From the NCBI GenBank assembly GCA_964576715.1, contig CAZNWE010000017.1, positions 1-59,315 of the forward strand: a DNA stretch of 59,315 nt, written 5' to 3'. Below, one piece after another: positions 16,784 to 24,989 of the stretch. How positions within the stretch are numbered: the stretch's first letter is position 1; every line of letters starts with the position of its first letter. The translations under genes and the position numbers were made by a program. This DNA is from SLRI01 sp964576715. Its GTDB lineage: Bacteria > Pseudomonadota > Alphaproteobacteria > Geminicoccales > Geminicoccaceae. The notes below the pieces were generated by a model that searched no databases, was not told the origin of the DNA, and was given only the letters and a program-made list of their open reading frames with translations.

Positions 16784-17917
16784 TCAAGCGGCGGCTCGCA
16801 CGCGACGCTGCCGCTCGCTCGCCGTCTTCAGCTGCCCGCAGGCGGCGAGGATGTCGCGGCCGCGCGGGCTGCGCACTGGCGAGGCATAGCCCGCCGCCTC
16901 GACGATCGCCGCGAAGGCGCGGATCCGGTTGTTGGAGGAGCATTCGTAGACCGCGCCCGGCCAGGGATTGAAGGGGATCAGGTTGACCTTGGCCGGAATA
17001 CCGTCGAGCAATCGCACCAGCTCGCGCGCCTCGGCATCGCTGTCGTTGACATCCTTGAGCATGACGTACTCGAAGGTGATCGGCCGCCGGCTCGGGTAGC
17101 GGCGGCAGGCCTCGAGCAGGGCGGCTATCGGCCATTTCCGGTTCAGCGGCACCAGCACGTCGCGCAGCGCGTCCGTCACCGCATGCAGCGAGATCGCGAG
17201 CCCGACACCGAGCTCCCGGCCGCACTGCTCGATCCGCGGCACTACCCCGGAGGTCGAGACCGTGATCCGCCGCCGCGACAGGGCCAGACCGGTCTCGTCC
17301 ATGGCCAGCTTGAGGGCCAGGGCGGTGTTGTCGTAGTTGAACAGGGGCTCGCCCATGCCCATCACGACAATATTGGTGAACCGGCGGCCGGCCACGGCGG
17401 TCGGCCATTCGCCCAGGGCATCGCGAGCCACCAGCATCTGGGCGGTGATCTCGGCCGCACCGAGATTGCGCACCAGCGGCATCGTGCCGGTATGGCAGAA
17501 GCTGCAGGACAGCGTGCAGCCGACCTGGGTCGAGATGCAAAGCGCGCCGCGATCCTCCTCGGGGATGAAGACGCTCTCGACCTCCTGCCCGTCGGCGAAG
17601 CGCAACAGCCACTTACGGGTGCCGTCGCTGGCCGTCTGGCTGGCGGTGACCGCCGGGCGGGCGACCGAGAAGTGCTCGGCCAGCCGCTCGCGCAGGCCCT
17701 TCGGCAGCGTCGTCATCGCCGCGCAATCCGTGGCACCGCGATGGTAGAGCCAGTGGAACAGCTGCCGCGCGCGCAGCCGCAGCTGCTGCGGCGTGGCGGG
17801 CTCGAGCTCGCCGAGCAGGACGGCCAGGGCGGCAGCGTCGAGACCGATCAGGCTCGGCTTGCCATCCGCCGCCAACGCCCGGGGCGAGGTTGCCGCGAGC
17901 TCAGTTGGGGCAGGCAT
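16784..17917 (-). CDS. rlmN: 23S rRNA (adenine(2503)-C2)/tRNA methyltransferase RlmN
   Basis: A 377-residue radical-SAM enzyme methylating A2503 of 23S rRNA and A37 of some tRNAs. The iron-sulfur cluster motif is CTLSCSFC (Cys134, Cys138, Cys141). The methyl-carrying cysteine lies in the C-terminal AACGQLKT. Further signatures are GMGEPLFNYDN and ISLHAVTDALR, with VNLIPFNPWPG near the C-terminus. The start at 17917 (MPAPTELAAT) is chosen because further upstream the frame overlaps ialB and loses homology. It overlaps the 3' end of ialB by 17 bp on the same strand, so translation may be coupled. Confidence 0.95.
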   Translation of the reverse strand: MPAPTELAATSPRALAADGKPSLIGLDAAALAVLLGELEPATPQQLRLRARQLFHWLYHRGATDCAAMTTLPKGLRERLAEHFSVARPAVTASQTASDGTRKWLLRFADGQEVESVFIPEEDRGALCISTQVGCTLSCSFCHTGTMPLVRNLGAAEITAQMLVARDALGEWPTAVAGRRFTNIVVMGMGEPLFNYDNTALALKLAMDETGLALSRRRITVSTSGVVPRIEQCGRELGVGLAISLHAVTDALRDVLVPLNRKWPIAALLEACRRYPSRRPITFEYVMLKDVNDSDAEARELVRLLDGIPAKVNLIPFNPWPGAVYECSSNNRIRAFAAIVEAAGYASPVRSPRGRDILAACGQLKTASERQRRVRAAA

Positions 17918-18413
17918 CACGCATGGCTTCGAAGGCCGCCGTGAACCCGAGCAGCGAGTAGGTGTCGAGCGAGTAGGTGTCGAGCTGCGAGGTGCCGCGC
18001 ACCGACATGTCCGAGCCGCCTTGCATCGCCCGGATGATCGCCTGGTCCTCCTCGTCGGTGTTGGCCCAGGCATGCTCGCCCTGGGTGAACAGCTGCCATT
18101 CCTGGTTGCCGATCTTCAGCTGCACCGTGCTGTTGGTCTTGAAGCTGTAGCCCGGCTGCACGCTCACCTGCTCGCCGGTGCCGGGGATCGGCAGGCGCGA
18201 GACCAGCACCGCCGCCGGGCCCCGGCGGTTCCAGTTGCCCGCCTCCTCGGTCGGCTTGCTGGCGATGTAGCAGGTTTTGCCCTCTGCCTCGTCATAGGCA
18301 TAGAGAAACCAGTCGCGGAACTCGCCGAGGAATTGCGGCGTCTGCGCCAACCCCTCGCCAGCGAGCAGCAGGCTCCCAAGGAGGCAGGCGACGAGTGCGA
18401 AAGAGCGTTGCAT
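17901..18413 (-). CDS. invasion-associated locus B (IalB) family protein
   Basis: A 170-residue exported protein. The ATG at 18413 gives a typical signal peptide (MQRSFALVACLLGSLLLAGEGLAQ). The mature part matches the IalB fold: FRDWFLYAYDEAEGKTCYIAS with a conserved Cys, VSVQPGYSFKTNS, then WANTDEEDQAIIRAM and a C-terminal FTAAFEAM with a second Cys. IalB was named from Bartonella erythrocyte invasion, but in most alphaproteobacteria the family is a periplasmic/envelope protein of unknown role. The C-terminal part carries an in-frame 15-bp duplication (DTYSL twice). The downstream rlmN gene overlaps its end. Confidence 0.85.
   Translation of the reverse strand: MQRSFALVACLLGSLLLAGEGLAQTPQFLGEFRDWFLYAYDEAEGKTCYIASKPTEEAGNWNRRGPAAVLVSRLPIPGTGEQVSVQPGYSFKTNSTVQLKIGNQEWQLFTQGEHAWANTDEEDQAIIRAMQGGSDMSVRGTSQLDTYSLDTYSLLGFTAAFEAMRDACPN
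17956..17985. repeat. 15-bp tandem duplication inside ialB
   Basis: Two adjacent identical 15-bp units (17956-17970 and 17971-17985) encode DTYSL-DTYSL near the C-terminus of the IalB-family protein. The frame is kept. This looks like a recent slippage duplication. Confidence 0.8.
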
Positions 18414-18507
18414 GAGCGTCCTTGCAATGGTTGATGGGCGCGCTTGGCCGAGGTCGCGGAGGCCGGATGCCAATGCTGATCGCGCCTTCATAACGCCGGG
18501 CGGCTGT

Positions 18508-19020
18508 TCACGAAAGCCCATTGCGGCGGGCACTCGGGCCACCGCCGCGCACCGGTCGCTCGGCGAAACGGCCGAGGCTGATCATCCGATCGTACATGAC
18601 GACCGCGCCGGCCACGGCGAGGTTGACGCAGAACCGTGTCGGGATCCTGACCACATGGTCGCAGCGCTCGAGCAAGGCCGGGCTGAGGCTGCCACGCTCC
18701 GGGCCGAAGACATAGGCGGCGCGCAACGGATGGCGAAAGCTCGGCAGGTCGATCGCTTCGGCGACCAGCTCGACCCCGACCACCCGGCAGCCGCGTGGCA
18801 ATTGCAAGGCCGCCGGGCTCGGCACGTCGTAGACCGGCAGCGCCATCTCGGCATGCGAGGTATCGGACTTGGCCGTCCGCCGGTCGTACTGGGCATCGAT
18901 CAGGAACACGAAGCTCGCCCCGAAGGCGTTGGCCGAGCGGACCAGATTGCCGAGATTCATCGCCTTCGAGATGCGCTCCGCGCCGATGGCGAAAAAGCCG
19001 CGTGCATTGTCCGTGTGCAT
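18508..19020 (-). CDS. SpoU/TrmH-family RNA 2'-O-methyltransferase
   Basis: A 170-residue SPOUT-class methyltransferase. The N-terminal RGFFAIGAERISKAMNLGNLVRSANAFGA is the typical start of this alphaproteobacterial TrmH subgroup. The knot region has VFGPERGSLS and RIPTRFCVNLAVAGAVVMYDR, binding SAM at the C-terminus. The enzyme probably methylates a ribose 2'-OH in tRNA or rRNA; the exact site is not predictable. Starts at 19020 (MHTDN) or 19032 (MCKAM) are both possible; neither has a strong Shine-Dalgarno. It is divergent from the quinone oxidoreductase. Confidence 0.85.
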   Translation of the reverse strand: MHTDNARGFFAIGAERISKAMNLGNLVRSANAFGASFVFLIDAQYDRRTAKSDTSHAEMALPVYDVPSPAALQLPRGCRVVGVELVAEAIDLPSFRHPLRAAYVFGPERGSLSPALLERCDHVVRIPTRFCVNLAVAGAVVMYDRMISLGRFAERPVRGGGPSARRNGLS

Positions 19021-19154
19021 GGCCTTGCACATAATCGCCGGATCGCGTCTTTGCCAGCTGATCATCGTGGTGTCGGCTGCCGTGGCACAGGGTGACGCCA
19101 ACCCCGCCCGCCGGTCGACGGCCAGCCCGCAACCGCCTTCTCGCGGAGACGTCC

Positions 19155-20135
19155 ATGCGCGCCATTCTCACCCGCACGCTCGAGGGCACGGCTGGCCTCG
19201 AGCTGGTCGACCTGCCGCCGCCTGAGCCCGGCGCCTGTCACGTCCGCATCGCGGTCGAGGCGGCCGGCATCAACTTCGCGGACGCGCTGATGCTGGAAGG
19301 CCGCTATCAGGAGAAGCCCACCCTGCCCTTCGTCCCCGGTCTCGAGGTAGCCGGTCGGGTCGACGCGGTCGGGGTGGGGGTGAGCGGCCTCGCGGCCGGC
19401 CAGCGGGTGCTGGCCCTGGTCGATCACGGTGGCTTCGCCGAGCAGGCCGTCGCCCTGGCGGATGACGTCGTGGCACTGCCGGACGACCTCGATTGCGTGA
19501 CCGCCGCCGGCTTCGCCATCGCCTACGGAACCGCCTATGGGGCCCTGGTCTGGCGGGCCGGCCTGGCGCGTGGCGAAGTGCTGCTGGTGCACGGTGCGGC
19601 CGGAGGGGTCGGGCTCACGACGGTCGAATGCGGCAAGGCGCTCGGGGCGACGGTGATCGCGACCGCCCGCGGCGCGGAGCGGACGGCCATCGCCGCGGCC
19701 CATGGCGCTGATCATGTCATCGACAGCGAGGCACCCGACCTCGTCGACCAGATCAAGGCGTTGACTGCCGGCCGCGGTGTCGATGTCGTCTTCGACCCGG
19801 TCGGGGGCAGCCTGTTCGACGCATCGCTGCGGTGCATCGCCTGGGAAGGCCGAATGATCACCATCGGTTTCGCCTCGGGCACGGTGCCGCAGATCCCGGC
19901 GAACATCCTCCTGGTCAAGAACATCTCCGTTCTCGGCTTCTATTGGGGCAGCTACCGCCGCCACGATCCGGAGCGGATGCGCGCTGGCTTTCGCCAGCTG
20001 TTCGACTGGTACCGCGACGGCGCCATCCGGCCCGAGATCAGCGAGGTCGTGCCGCTCGCCGAAACGCCAGCCGCGATCGACCGGCTCCGCCGACGCGAGA
20101 CGACCGGCAAGCTCGTGGTCGACGTCCGCCGGTGA
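19155..20135 (+). CDS. NADPH:quinone oxidoreductase, zinc-independent MDR family
   Basis: A 326-residue medium-chain dehydrogenase/reductase. The ATG at 19155 follows GGAGACGTCC. It shows EAAGINFADALMLEGRYQ, PGLEVAGRVDAVG, and the Rossmann glycine motif HGAAGGVGLTTVECGKALGA, then VDVVFDPVGG. Zinc-ligand cysteines of alcohol dehydrogenases are absent, consistent with the quinone-reductase (QOR/zeta-crystallin) subgroup. It probably reduces quinones or enone-type electrophiles in the cytoplasm with NADPH. There is no operon partner on the same strand within 100 bp. Confidence 0.88.
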   Translation: MRAILTRTLEGTAGLELVDLPPPEPGACHVRIAVEAAGINFADALMLEGRYQEKPTLPFVPGLEVAGRVDAVGVGVSGLAAGQRVLALVDHGGFAEQAVALADDVVALPDDLDCVTAAGFAIAYGTAYGALVWRAGLARGEVLLVHGAAGGVGLTTVECGKALGATVIATARGAERTAIAAAHGADHVIDSEAPDLVDQIKALTAGRGVDVVFDPVGGSLFDASLRCIAWEGRMITIGFASGTVPQIPANILLVKNISVLGFYWGSYRRHDPERMRAGFRQLFDWYRDGAIRPEISEVVPLAETPAAIDRLRRRETTGKLVVDVRR

Positions 20136-20250
20136 CGAGCCGGCGCGCAGCATGAAGCGCATAAATCGAGCGTTCCGCACGGAGAGGCTTTACGGCGGTC
20201 GAGGTTCCGTTAACCATTCAGCGAGTGGGAACGCTCTCGAGGAAACAACC

Positions 20251-22638
20251 ATGCGCCGACCCCGGGTGACATCGGGCGGTGACCGTACAGCGTTCGGTGG
20301 CTCGCCCCGCCGGCGCGCAGCACCTCTCGGCGTCGCGTCGCTTGCGGCCGTTTGTCTCTTGCTCGCTGCTTGCGGCGGCGGTGGCGGTGGCGGGGGTGGC
20401 GGCTCGAGCCGCCCGCCGACGACGGTCAGCGCGCCCGATCCGCTCGACACGGCCTCGCAGCAACCGGTCAGCGTCGGTACCGCCGCCGAGACGACGGCGA
20501 ATCGCGGCGTCGCCCAGATCGGGGCCGACATCGCCTATGCTGCCGGTGCCACCGGCCAGGGTGTCAAGGTTGCGGTAATCGATTCCGGCATCTCGCTCGC
20601 CCACCCCGAGTTCGACGGCCGGATCGACCGCCAGAACAGCATCGACATCGTCACCGGCGGGCGCGCGACGCTCGAGGACGAGAGCGGGCACGGCAGTCAT
20701 GTGGCCGGCATCATCGCGGCCAATGTCGACGGTGCCGGGATGCGCGGCGTGGCGCCGGAGGCGACCCTGCTGGCCATCCGGGCAGACCTGCGCGACACCA
20801 GCATCTGCGACACCCCCGGTTGCGGCTATTTCGACAGCGACGTCGCTGCCGCGCTGGATTACGCGCGCGGGCAGGGTGCCGACATCGTCAATCTCAGCAT
20901 CGGCAAGGACGGCGCACTGAGCGACGACTACCGCACGGCGCTGGAGCGGATCATCGCCAGTGGTGCGCTGGTCGTCGTCGCTGCCGGCAACCAGCGCAAC
21001 GACCAGCCACTATCGCCGGCCCGCCTCGCCGATGCGGCCGGCATTCAAGGCGGCATGCTGGTCGCGGGGGCCGTCAACAACGACGACAACGCTTACGCGG
21101 ACAACAACAAGGCCGGGGGCGTGGCCGACTACTTCCTGGTCGCCCCGGGGGTCAATATCTTCAGCACGTTCCGCGACGGTGGCTACCAGCGCTTGACCGG
21201 CACCTCGATGGCGACACCGCACATCGCCGGTGCCGCCGCGGTCGTCAAGGACGCCTTTCCCTCGCTGTCGATGCAGCAGGTGGCGGCGATCCTGGTCGAG
21301 ACCGCCGACGACCTCGGGCCGAGCGGCGTCGACCAGACCTACGGCCGAGGCCTCGTCAATCTCGAGCGGGCGCTGCAGCCGGTGGGGCAGCAGCAGGTGG
21401 CCCTCGGGGGTGACGTCGACGGCCGGCGGGTGTCCGTCGCCGCCAGTCGGATGAATCTCGGGCCGGCGTTCGGCGACGCGATGAGCAAGCAGGCGGCACT
21501 CGGCCGGACCATGGTCCTCGATGCCTACGACCGGCCGTTCGTCGCCGATCTGAGCAAGCTGGTGACCCAGCGGGGTGGCGAGATGGTCGGGCTCGACCGC
21601 AAGCTGCGGGACACGGTGCACTACCGGGACGTCCGGCTCGAGCCTCTGGCAGCACTTGGGATCGATGCCCGGCTCGGCTTCAGCGAAGCCGCCGACCGGC
21701 CGGTCGAGGGCAGTGCCCAGGCCGCGCTGAGCGGCGGAGAGGACGCCGGCGAGCAGCTGTTCGACCGGCTCTCGCTCACTGGCATAGCACTGCCCGCCGG
21801 CCAGGCCAGCGTCGGTGTCGGTCTCGCCCCCTCGGAAGTGGGGGCCACGCCGAGCGACACGAGCCGCCATGGCCTGTTCCTCGACGCCGGCAGCCTCTTG
21901 GCACCGATCGACACGATCATCGACCGCGGCAGCGGCGGCAACCTGCGCTTTGGTCTCACCGACGACACCACCTTCATGCTGGGTGTGCTGGAAAGCCGGG
22001 ATGCGACCTCCCCGAACGGCAGCGACGACGCCGGCCGACTGCTAACCCTGGGGACCGAGCACCGGCTGGGCGACAGCGCCGACCTGCAGCTGAGCTACGT
22101 CTATGTCGACGAGACGACGGGGCTCCTGGGCAGCCAGGCGACCGGCGCGTTCGCCTTCGCCGACGGCGCCAACTCGCATCTCGGGACCGCGCGGCTCGCC
22201 TATCGCCCGATCGCCACGGTCGAATTGTTCGCGCAGGCGACGCTAGGCACGACCCGCCTGGAAGGCGACAGCGGCGTGCTGCGCGAGTGGAGCGAAGTGC
22301 GCTCCGACGCTTTCGCCCTGGGCGTGATCGCCGCCGATGTCGTCGGCGAGGGGGATCGTCTCGGATTGATCCTCGGCCAGCCGCTTCGGGTCGGCGATGC
22401 GTCGGCGATGCTGGACCTGCCGACGGCGCGCACCCTCGATGGCCAGGTCGAACGGCAGCGCGAGCAGGTCGACATGACGCCAAGCGGCCGTGAGCTGCGT
22501 CTCGAGCTGGGCTATTTGCGGCCGATCGGCGAGGCTCGATCGCTCGGCACATGGCTGGTATTGCAGCATCAACCGGGTCACGACGCCGCGGCCGAGCCGG
22601 CCATGGGCATCGGAGTGCGCTACACCAACCGGTTCTGA
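20251..22638 (+). CDS. surface subtilisin-like serine protease lipoprotein with outer-membrane-like C-terminus
   Basis: A 795-residue S8-family protease. The start at 20251 is preceded by GAGGAAAC; an upstream ATG at 20152 lacks this. A signal peptide ends at lipobox LLLAAC (Cys41) and is followed by ten glycines. The catalytic triad is Asp111 (VAVIDSGI), His147 (ESGHGSHVAG) and Ser319 (GTSMATPHIAGAAA), with oxyanion Asn in AAGNQRND. Residues about 400-795 have no protease motif, become rich in alternating beta-strand sequence, and end in GIGVRYTNRF with a terminal Phe, as in autotransporter/outer-membrane barrels. This resembles lipoprotein autotransporter subtilases such as NalP/SphB1. It is probably surface-anchored and may process adhesins (inference). 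Confidence 0.85.
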   Translation: MRRPRVTSGGDRTAFGGSPRRRAAPLGVASLAAVCLLLAACGGGGGGGGGGSSRPPTTVSAPDPLDTASQQPVSVGTAAETTANRGVAQIGADIAYAAGATGQGVKVAVIDSGISLAHPEFDGRIDRQNSIDIVTGGRATLEDESGHGSHVAGIIAANVDGAGMRGVAPEATLLAIRADLRDTSICDTPGCGYFDSDVAAALDYARGQGADIVNLSIGKDGALSDDYRTALERIIASGALVVVAAGNQRNDQPLSPARLADAAGIQGGMLVAGAVNNDDNAYADNNKAGGVADYFLVAPGVNIFSTFRDGGYQRLTGTSMATPHIAGAAAVVKDAFPSLSMQQVAAILVETADDLGPSGVDQTYGRGLVNLERALQPVGQQQVALGGDVDGRRVSVAASRMNLGPAFGDAMSKQAALGRTMVLDAYDRPFVADLSKLVTQRGGEMVGLDRKLRDTVHYRDVRLEPLAALGIDARLGFSEAADRPVEGSAQAALSGGEDAGEQLFDRLSLTGIALPAGQASVGVGLAPSEVGATPSDTSRHGLFLDAGSLLAPIDTIIDRGSGGNLRFGLTDDTTFMLGVLESRDATSPNGSDDAGRLLTLGTEHRLGDSADLQLSYVYVDETTGLLGSQATGAFAFADGANSHLGTARLAYRPIATVELFAQATLGTTRLEGDSGVLREWSEVRSDAFALGVIAADVVGEGDRLGLILGQPLRVGDASAMLDLPTARTLDGQVERQREQVDMTPSGRELRLELGYLRPIGEARSLGTWLVLQHQPGHDAAAEPAMGIGVRYTNRF

Positions 22639-22751
22639 GACGCGACGGCGACGGCGATGGCTCGAGGCTGTGACGCCTGCTACTGACCTCGAGGCGACAG
22701 GCTGCGCTAGATGGGATCGCGATAGCAGGGCGAAGCTCGATAGCCTGTGGA

Positions 22752-23252
22752 GTGCCCAAAGAGTTGAGCCGTCTCGACAGCTTCATCCGGCGTCTGGAAG
22801 CACAGCGGGCGTGCCTCGATGCCGCAATCGACGGGGTCCGGCAGTTGTCGGGGCTGGTGGTTGAGCTCGGGCTCGGCAACGGTCGGACCTTCGACCACCT
22901 GCGGACCAGGCTGCCGGATCGGCGGGTCATCGTGTTCGAGCGTGACCCACAGCCGCATCCGGATTGCTGGCCCGCTGCCGCTGACCTGATCGTCGGTGAG
23001 CTCGACGAGACGCTGCACCGGGCCGCCGCCGAGTGGCCTCGTGCCGTGGCCCTGGCGCACAGCGACATCGGTACCGGCGACGCTGCCCGCAACCGTCGCG
23101 TCGCCGCGATGCTCGGCCGAATGCTGCCGCCGCTGGTGGCGGCCGGCGGGATCGTGGTCAGTGATCAACGATTGGTGGATGACAGGCTCGTTCCGCTGCC
23201 ACCACCCATGGGCGTAGCGCTCGACCGCTACTTCCTCTACCGTCGCCGCTGA
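22752..23252 (+). CDS. putative class I SAM-dependent methyltransferase
   Basis: A 166-residue protein that probably starts at GTG 22752. The SAM-binding motif I is VVELGLGNGRTFDHL, motif II is VIVFERDPQPHP, and GGIVVSDQRL is a motif like the aspartate-containing post-I region. It is short for a class I methyltransferase, so the fold may be minimal or the substrate small. It is followed 85 bp later by a metallo-beta-lactamase-fold gene and a second methyltransferase on the same strand. No substrate can be assigned. Confidence 0.65.
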   Translation: MPKELSRLDSFIRRLEAQRACLDAAIDGVRQLSGLVVELGLGNGRTFDHLRTRLPDRRVIVFERDPQPHPDCWPAAADLIVGELDETLHRAAAEWPRAVALAHSDIGTGDAARNRRVAAMLGRMLPPLVAAGGIVVSDQRLVDDRLVPLPPPMGVALDRYFLYRRR

Positions 23253-23337
23253 ATAGCAGATCGGCCGAGGTCATGACGGAGCCAACCCGACGATCTCAGG
23301 ATGTGCAAGGCCGCGTGGCGCTCGTCGGGCGGCTGGC

Positions 23338-24174
23338 ATGAGCGGCAAGGCCTTCACCATGCGGTTTTGGGGGGTGCGTGGCACGGTGCCCTGCCCGCAG
23401 GCCGACCGGTTGCGCTATGGCGGCAACACCGCCTGCATCGAGGTGCGTTGCGGTGAGGCTCGGTTGATCTTCGATGCGGGCACCGGGTTGCGGCCCCTCG
23501 GCAACGAACTCGCGGCCAAGGGCGATCATCGCCTCACCCATCTCTTCTTCACCCACACCCATATCGACCACATCGCCGGCATGCCATTTTTCCGCCCCGC
23601 CTATGACGGGACCAACCACTTCGAGTTCTGGGCCGGCCATCTGCGCCAGCATGGCCTCACCCTGCAGCAGGTGCTCAAGCAGCTGATGCAACCACCGCTC
23701 TTCCCGGTGCCGCTCGACATCATGCACGCCTGTGTGTCGTTCCACGACTTTCTGCCCGGCGAGGTGCTCGAGCCGTTTCCCGATGTCCGCCTGCGGACGA
23801 TCGCCCTCAATCACCCGGGGGGTTCGACCGGCTACCGCGTCGAGTTCGACGGCCGGTCGATGTGCATCATCACCGACTTCGAGCATCGGCCCGGCGATCG
23901 ACAGGAGCGCATTGTCGACTTTATCCGGGGCAGCGACATCGTGGTCTACGACTGCACCTACACGGACGAGGAATACCCTCGCTACGTTGGCTGGGGGCAT
24001 TCGACCTGGCAGGAAGGTGTGCGGCTGTGCGTCGCCGCCGGTGCTGGCCGGCTCGTCGCCTTCCATCACGATCCGGACCACGATGACGCCTTTCTCGACG
24101 AGATGGGCCGGGCGATGGACCGGGCGCGCCCGGGCTCACTGGTCGCCGCCGAGGGCTTGACGCTGCGCCCGTGA
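23338..24174 (+). CDS. MBL-fold metallohydrolase
   Basis: A 278-residue metallo-beta-lactamase-fold enzyme. The metal motif is HTHIDH (His73, His75, Asp77, His78); further ligands are suggested by LNHPGGSTGYR, ITDFEH and a late FHHDPDHDD. The N-terminal MRFWGVRGTVPCPQ with GGNTACIEV and FDAGTGLRPL is characteristic of the subgroup related to cAMP phosphodiesterase/RNase Z-like and bacteriophytochrome-linked proteins. It most likely hydrolyses a phosphodiester or cyclic nucleotide in the cytoplasm, but the substrate is unproven. Its stop overlaps the next start by 4 bp. Confidence 0.82.
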   Translation: MSGKAFTMRFWGVRGTVPCPQADRLRYGGNTACIEVRCGEARLIFDAGTGLRPLGNELAAKGDHRLTHLFFTHTHIDHIAGMPFFRPAYDGTNHFEFWAGHLRQHGLTLQQVLKQLMQPPLFPVPLDIMHACVSFHDFLPGEVLEPFPDVRLRTIALNHPGGSTGYRVEFDGRSMCIITDFEHRPGDRQERIVDFIRGSDIVVYDCTYTDEEYPRYVGWGHSTWQEGVRLCVAAGAGRLVAFHHDPDHDDAFLDEMGRAMDRARPGSLVAAEGLTLRP

Positions 24175-24980
24175 GCGAACGGCCGGGCTTCTTCATTCCC
24201 TATCGCCACGCCGCCACCACGCGGCCATGCGATTACCCGGCCCTGGCACCGCTTTTCGCGAACGCGACGGCGGCGTTCAGGGCATTCCTCCTGCGCATCG
24301 AGCACTATGGCGATGACCTCGGGCGGTTCGGTGGACCACCGCCAGCACCGCGGTTCCTGCAGGACTGGTTCCCCAGGCTCGATGCCTGCGCCGCCTACGT
24401 CATGATCCGCGAGCACCAGCCGGCGCGGATCGTCGAGATTGGCTGCGGGCATTCCACCCGGGTCATGGCGCGGGCGGTCGCGGATGGCGGCCTCCGGGCC
24501 CGCCAGCTCTGCATCGATCCGGCCCCACGCGCCGGGCTCGCGGGCCTCGCCGTCGAGCACCGTGCGGTCACGCTCGACCAGCTCGATGCGGCGAGCTTGC
24601 CGGGGCTCGCCGCCGGTGACGTGCTGTTCGTCGATTCCAGCCATATCGCGATGCCGGGCAGCGACGTCGACCGGCTGGTCAACGACGTGCTGCCAAGGCT
24701 CCAGCCCGGCACGCTGATCCATTTCCACGACATCTTCCTGCCCGACGCCTATCCGCCGGCCTGGGCCTGGCGCGGCTACAACGAGCAACTGCTGGTGGCA
24801 GCACTGCTGACGAGCGGCGGCTACGAGCTGTTGTTCGGCAGCGCTTATGTCCTGCGTCATCTGCCGGCCGCCTTGGCCGGTTCGTGCGTCAGCCGGTTGC
24901 CGTTGGTCGATGGGGCGATCGAGAGCAGCCTCTGGCTGCGCAAGCGCACCCCTGCCCTGACAGCGCAGCCGGCGGCGTAA
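24171..24980 (+). CDS. class I SAM-dependent methyltransferase (Methyltransf_24-like)
   Basis: A 269-residue protein coupled by a 4-bp ATGA overlap to the upstream MBL-fold gene; the start is GTG at 24171. Motif I is RIVEIGCGHSTRVMAR and an acidic post-motif LCIDPAPR follows. LFVDSSHIAMPGSDV and LIHFHDIFLP resemble methyltransferases acting on small molecules or glycans, in which HD coordinates a metal. It is convergent with the binding-protein gene, 9 bp apart. The closeness of the glycan operon is suggestive only. Confidence 0.75.
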   Translation: MSERPGFFIPYRHAATTRPCDYPALAPLFANATAAFRAFLLRIEHYGDDLGRFGGPPPAPRFLQDWFPRLDACAAYVMIREHQPARIVEIGCGHSTRVMARAVADGGLRARQLCIDPAPRAGLAGLAVEHRAVTLDQLDAASLPGLAAGDVLFVDSSHIAMPGSDVDRLVNDVLPRLQPGTLIHFHDIFLPDAYPPAWAWRGYNEQLLVAALLTSGGYELLFGSAYVLRHLPAALAGSCVSRLPLVDGAIESSLWLRKRTPALTAQPAA

Positions 24981-24989
24981 ACCGCCGCC

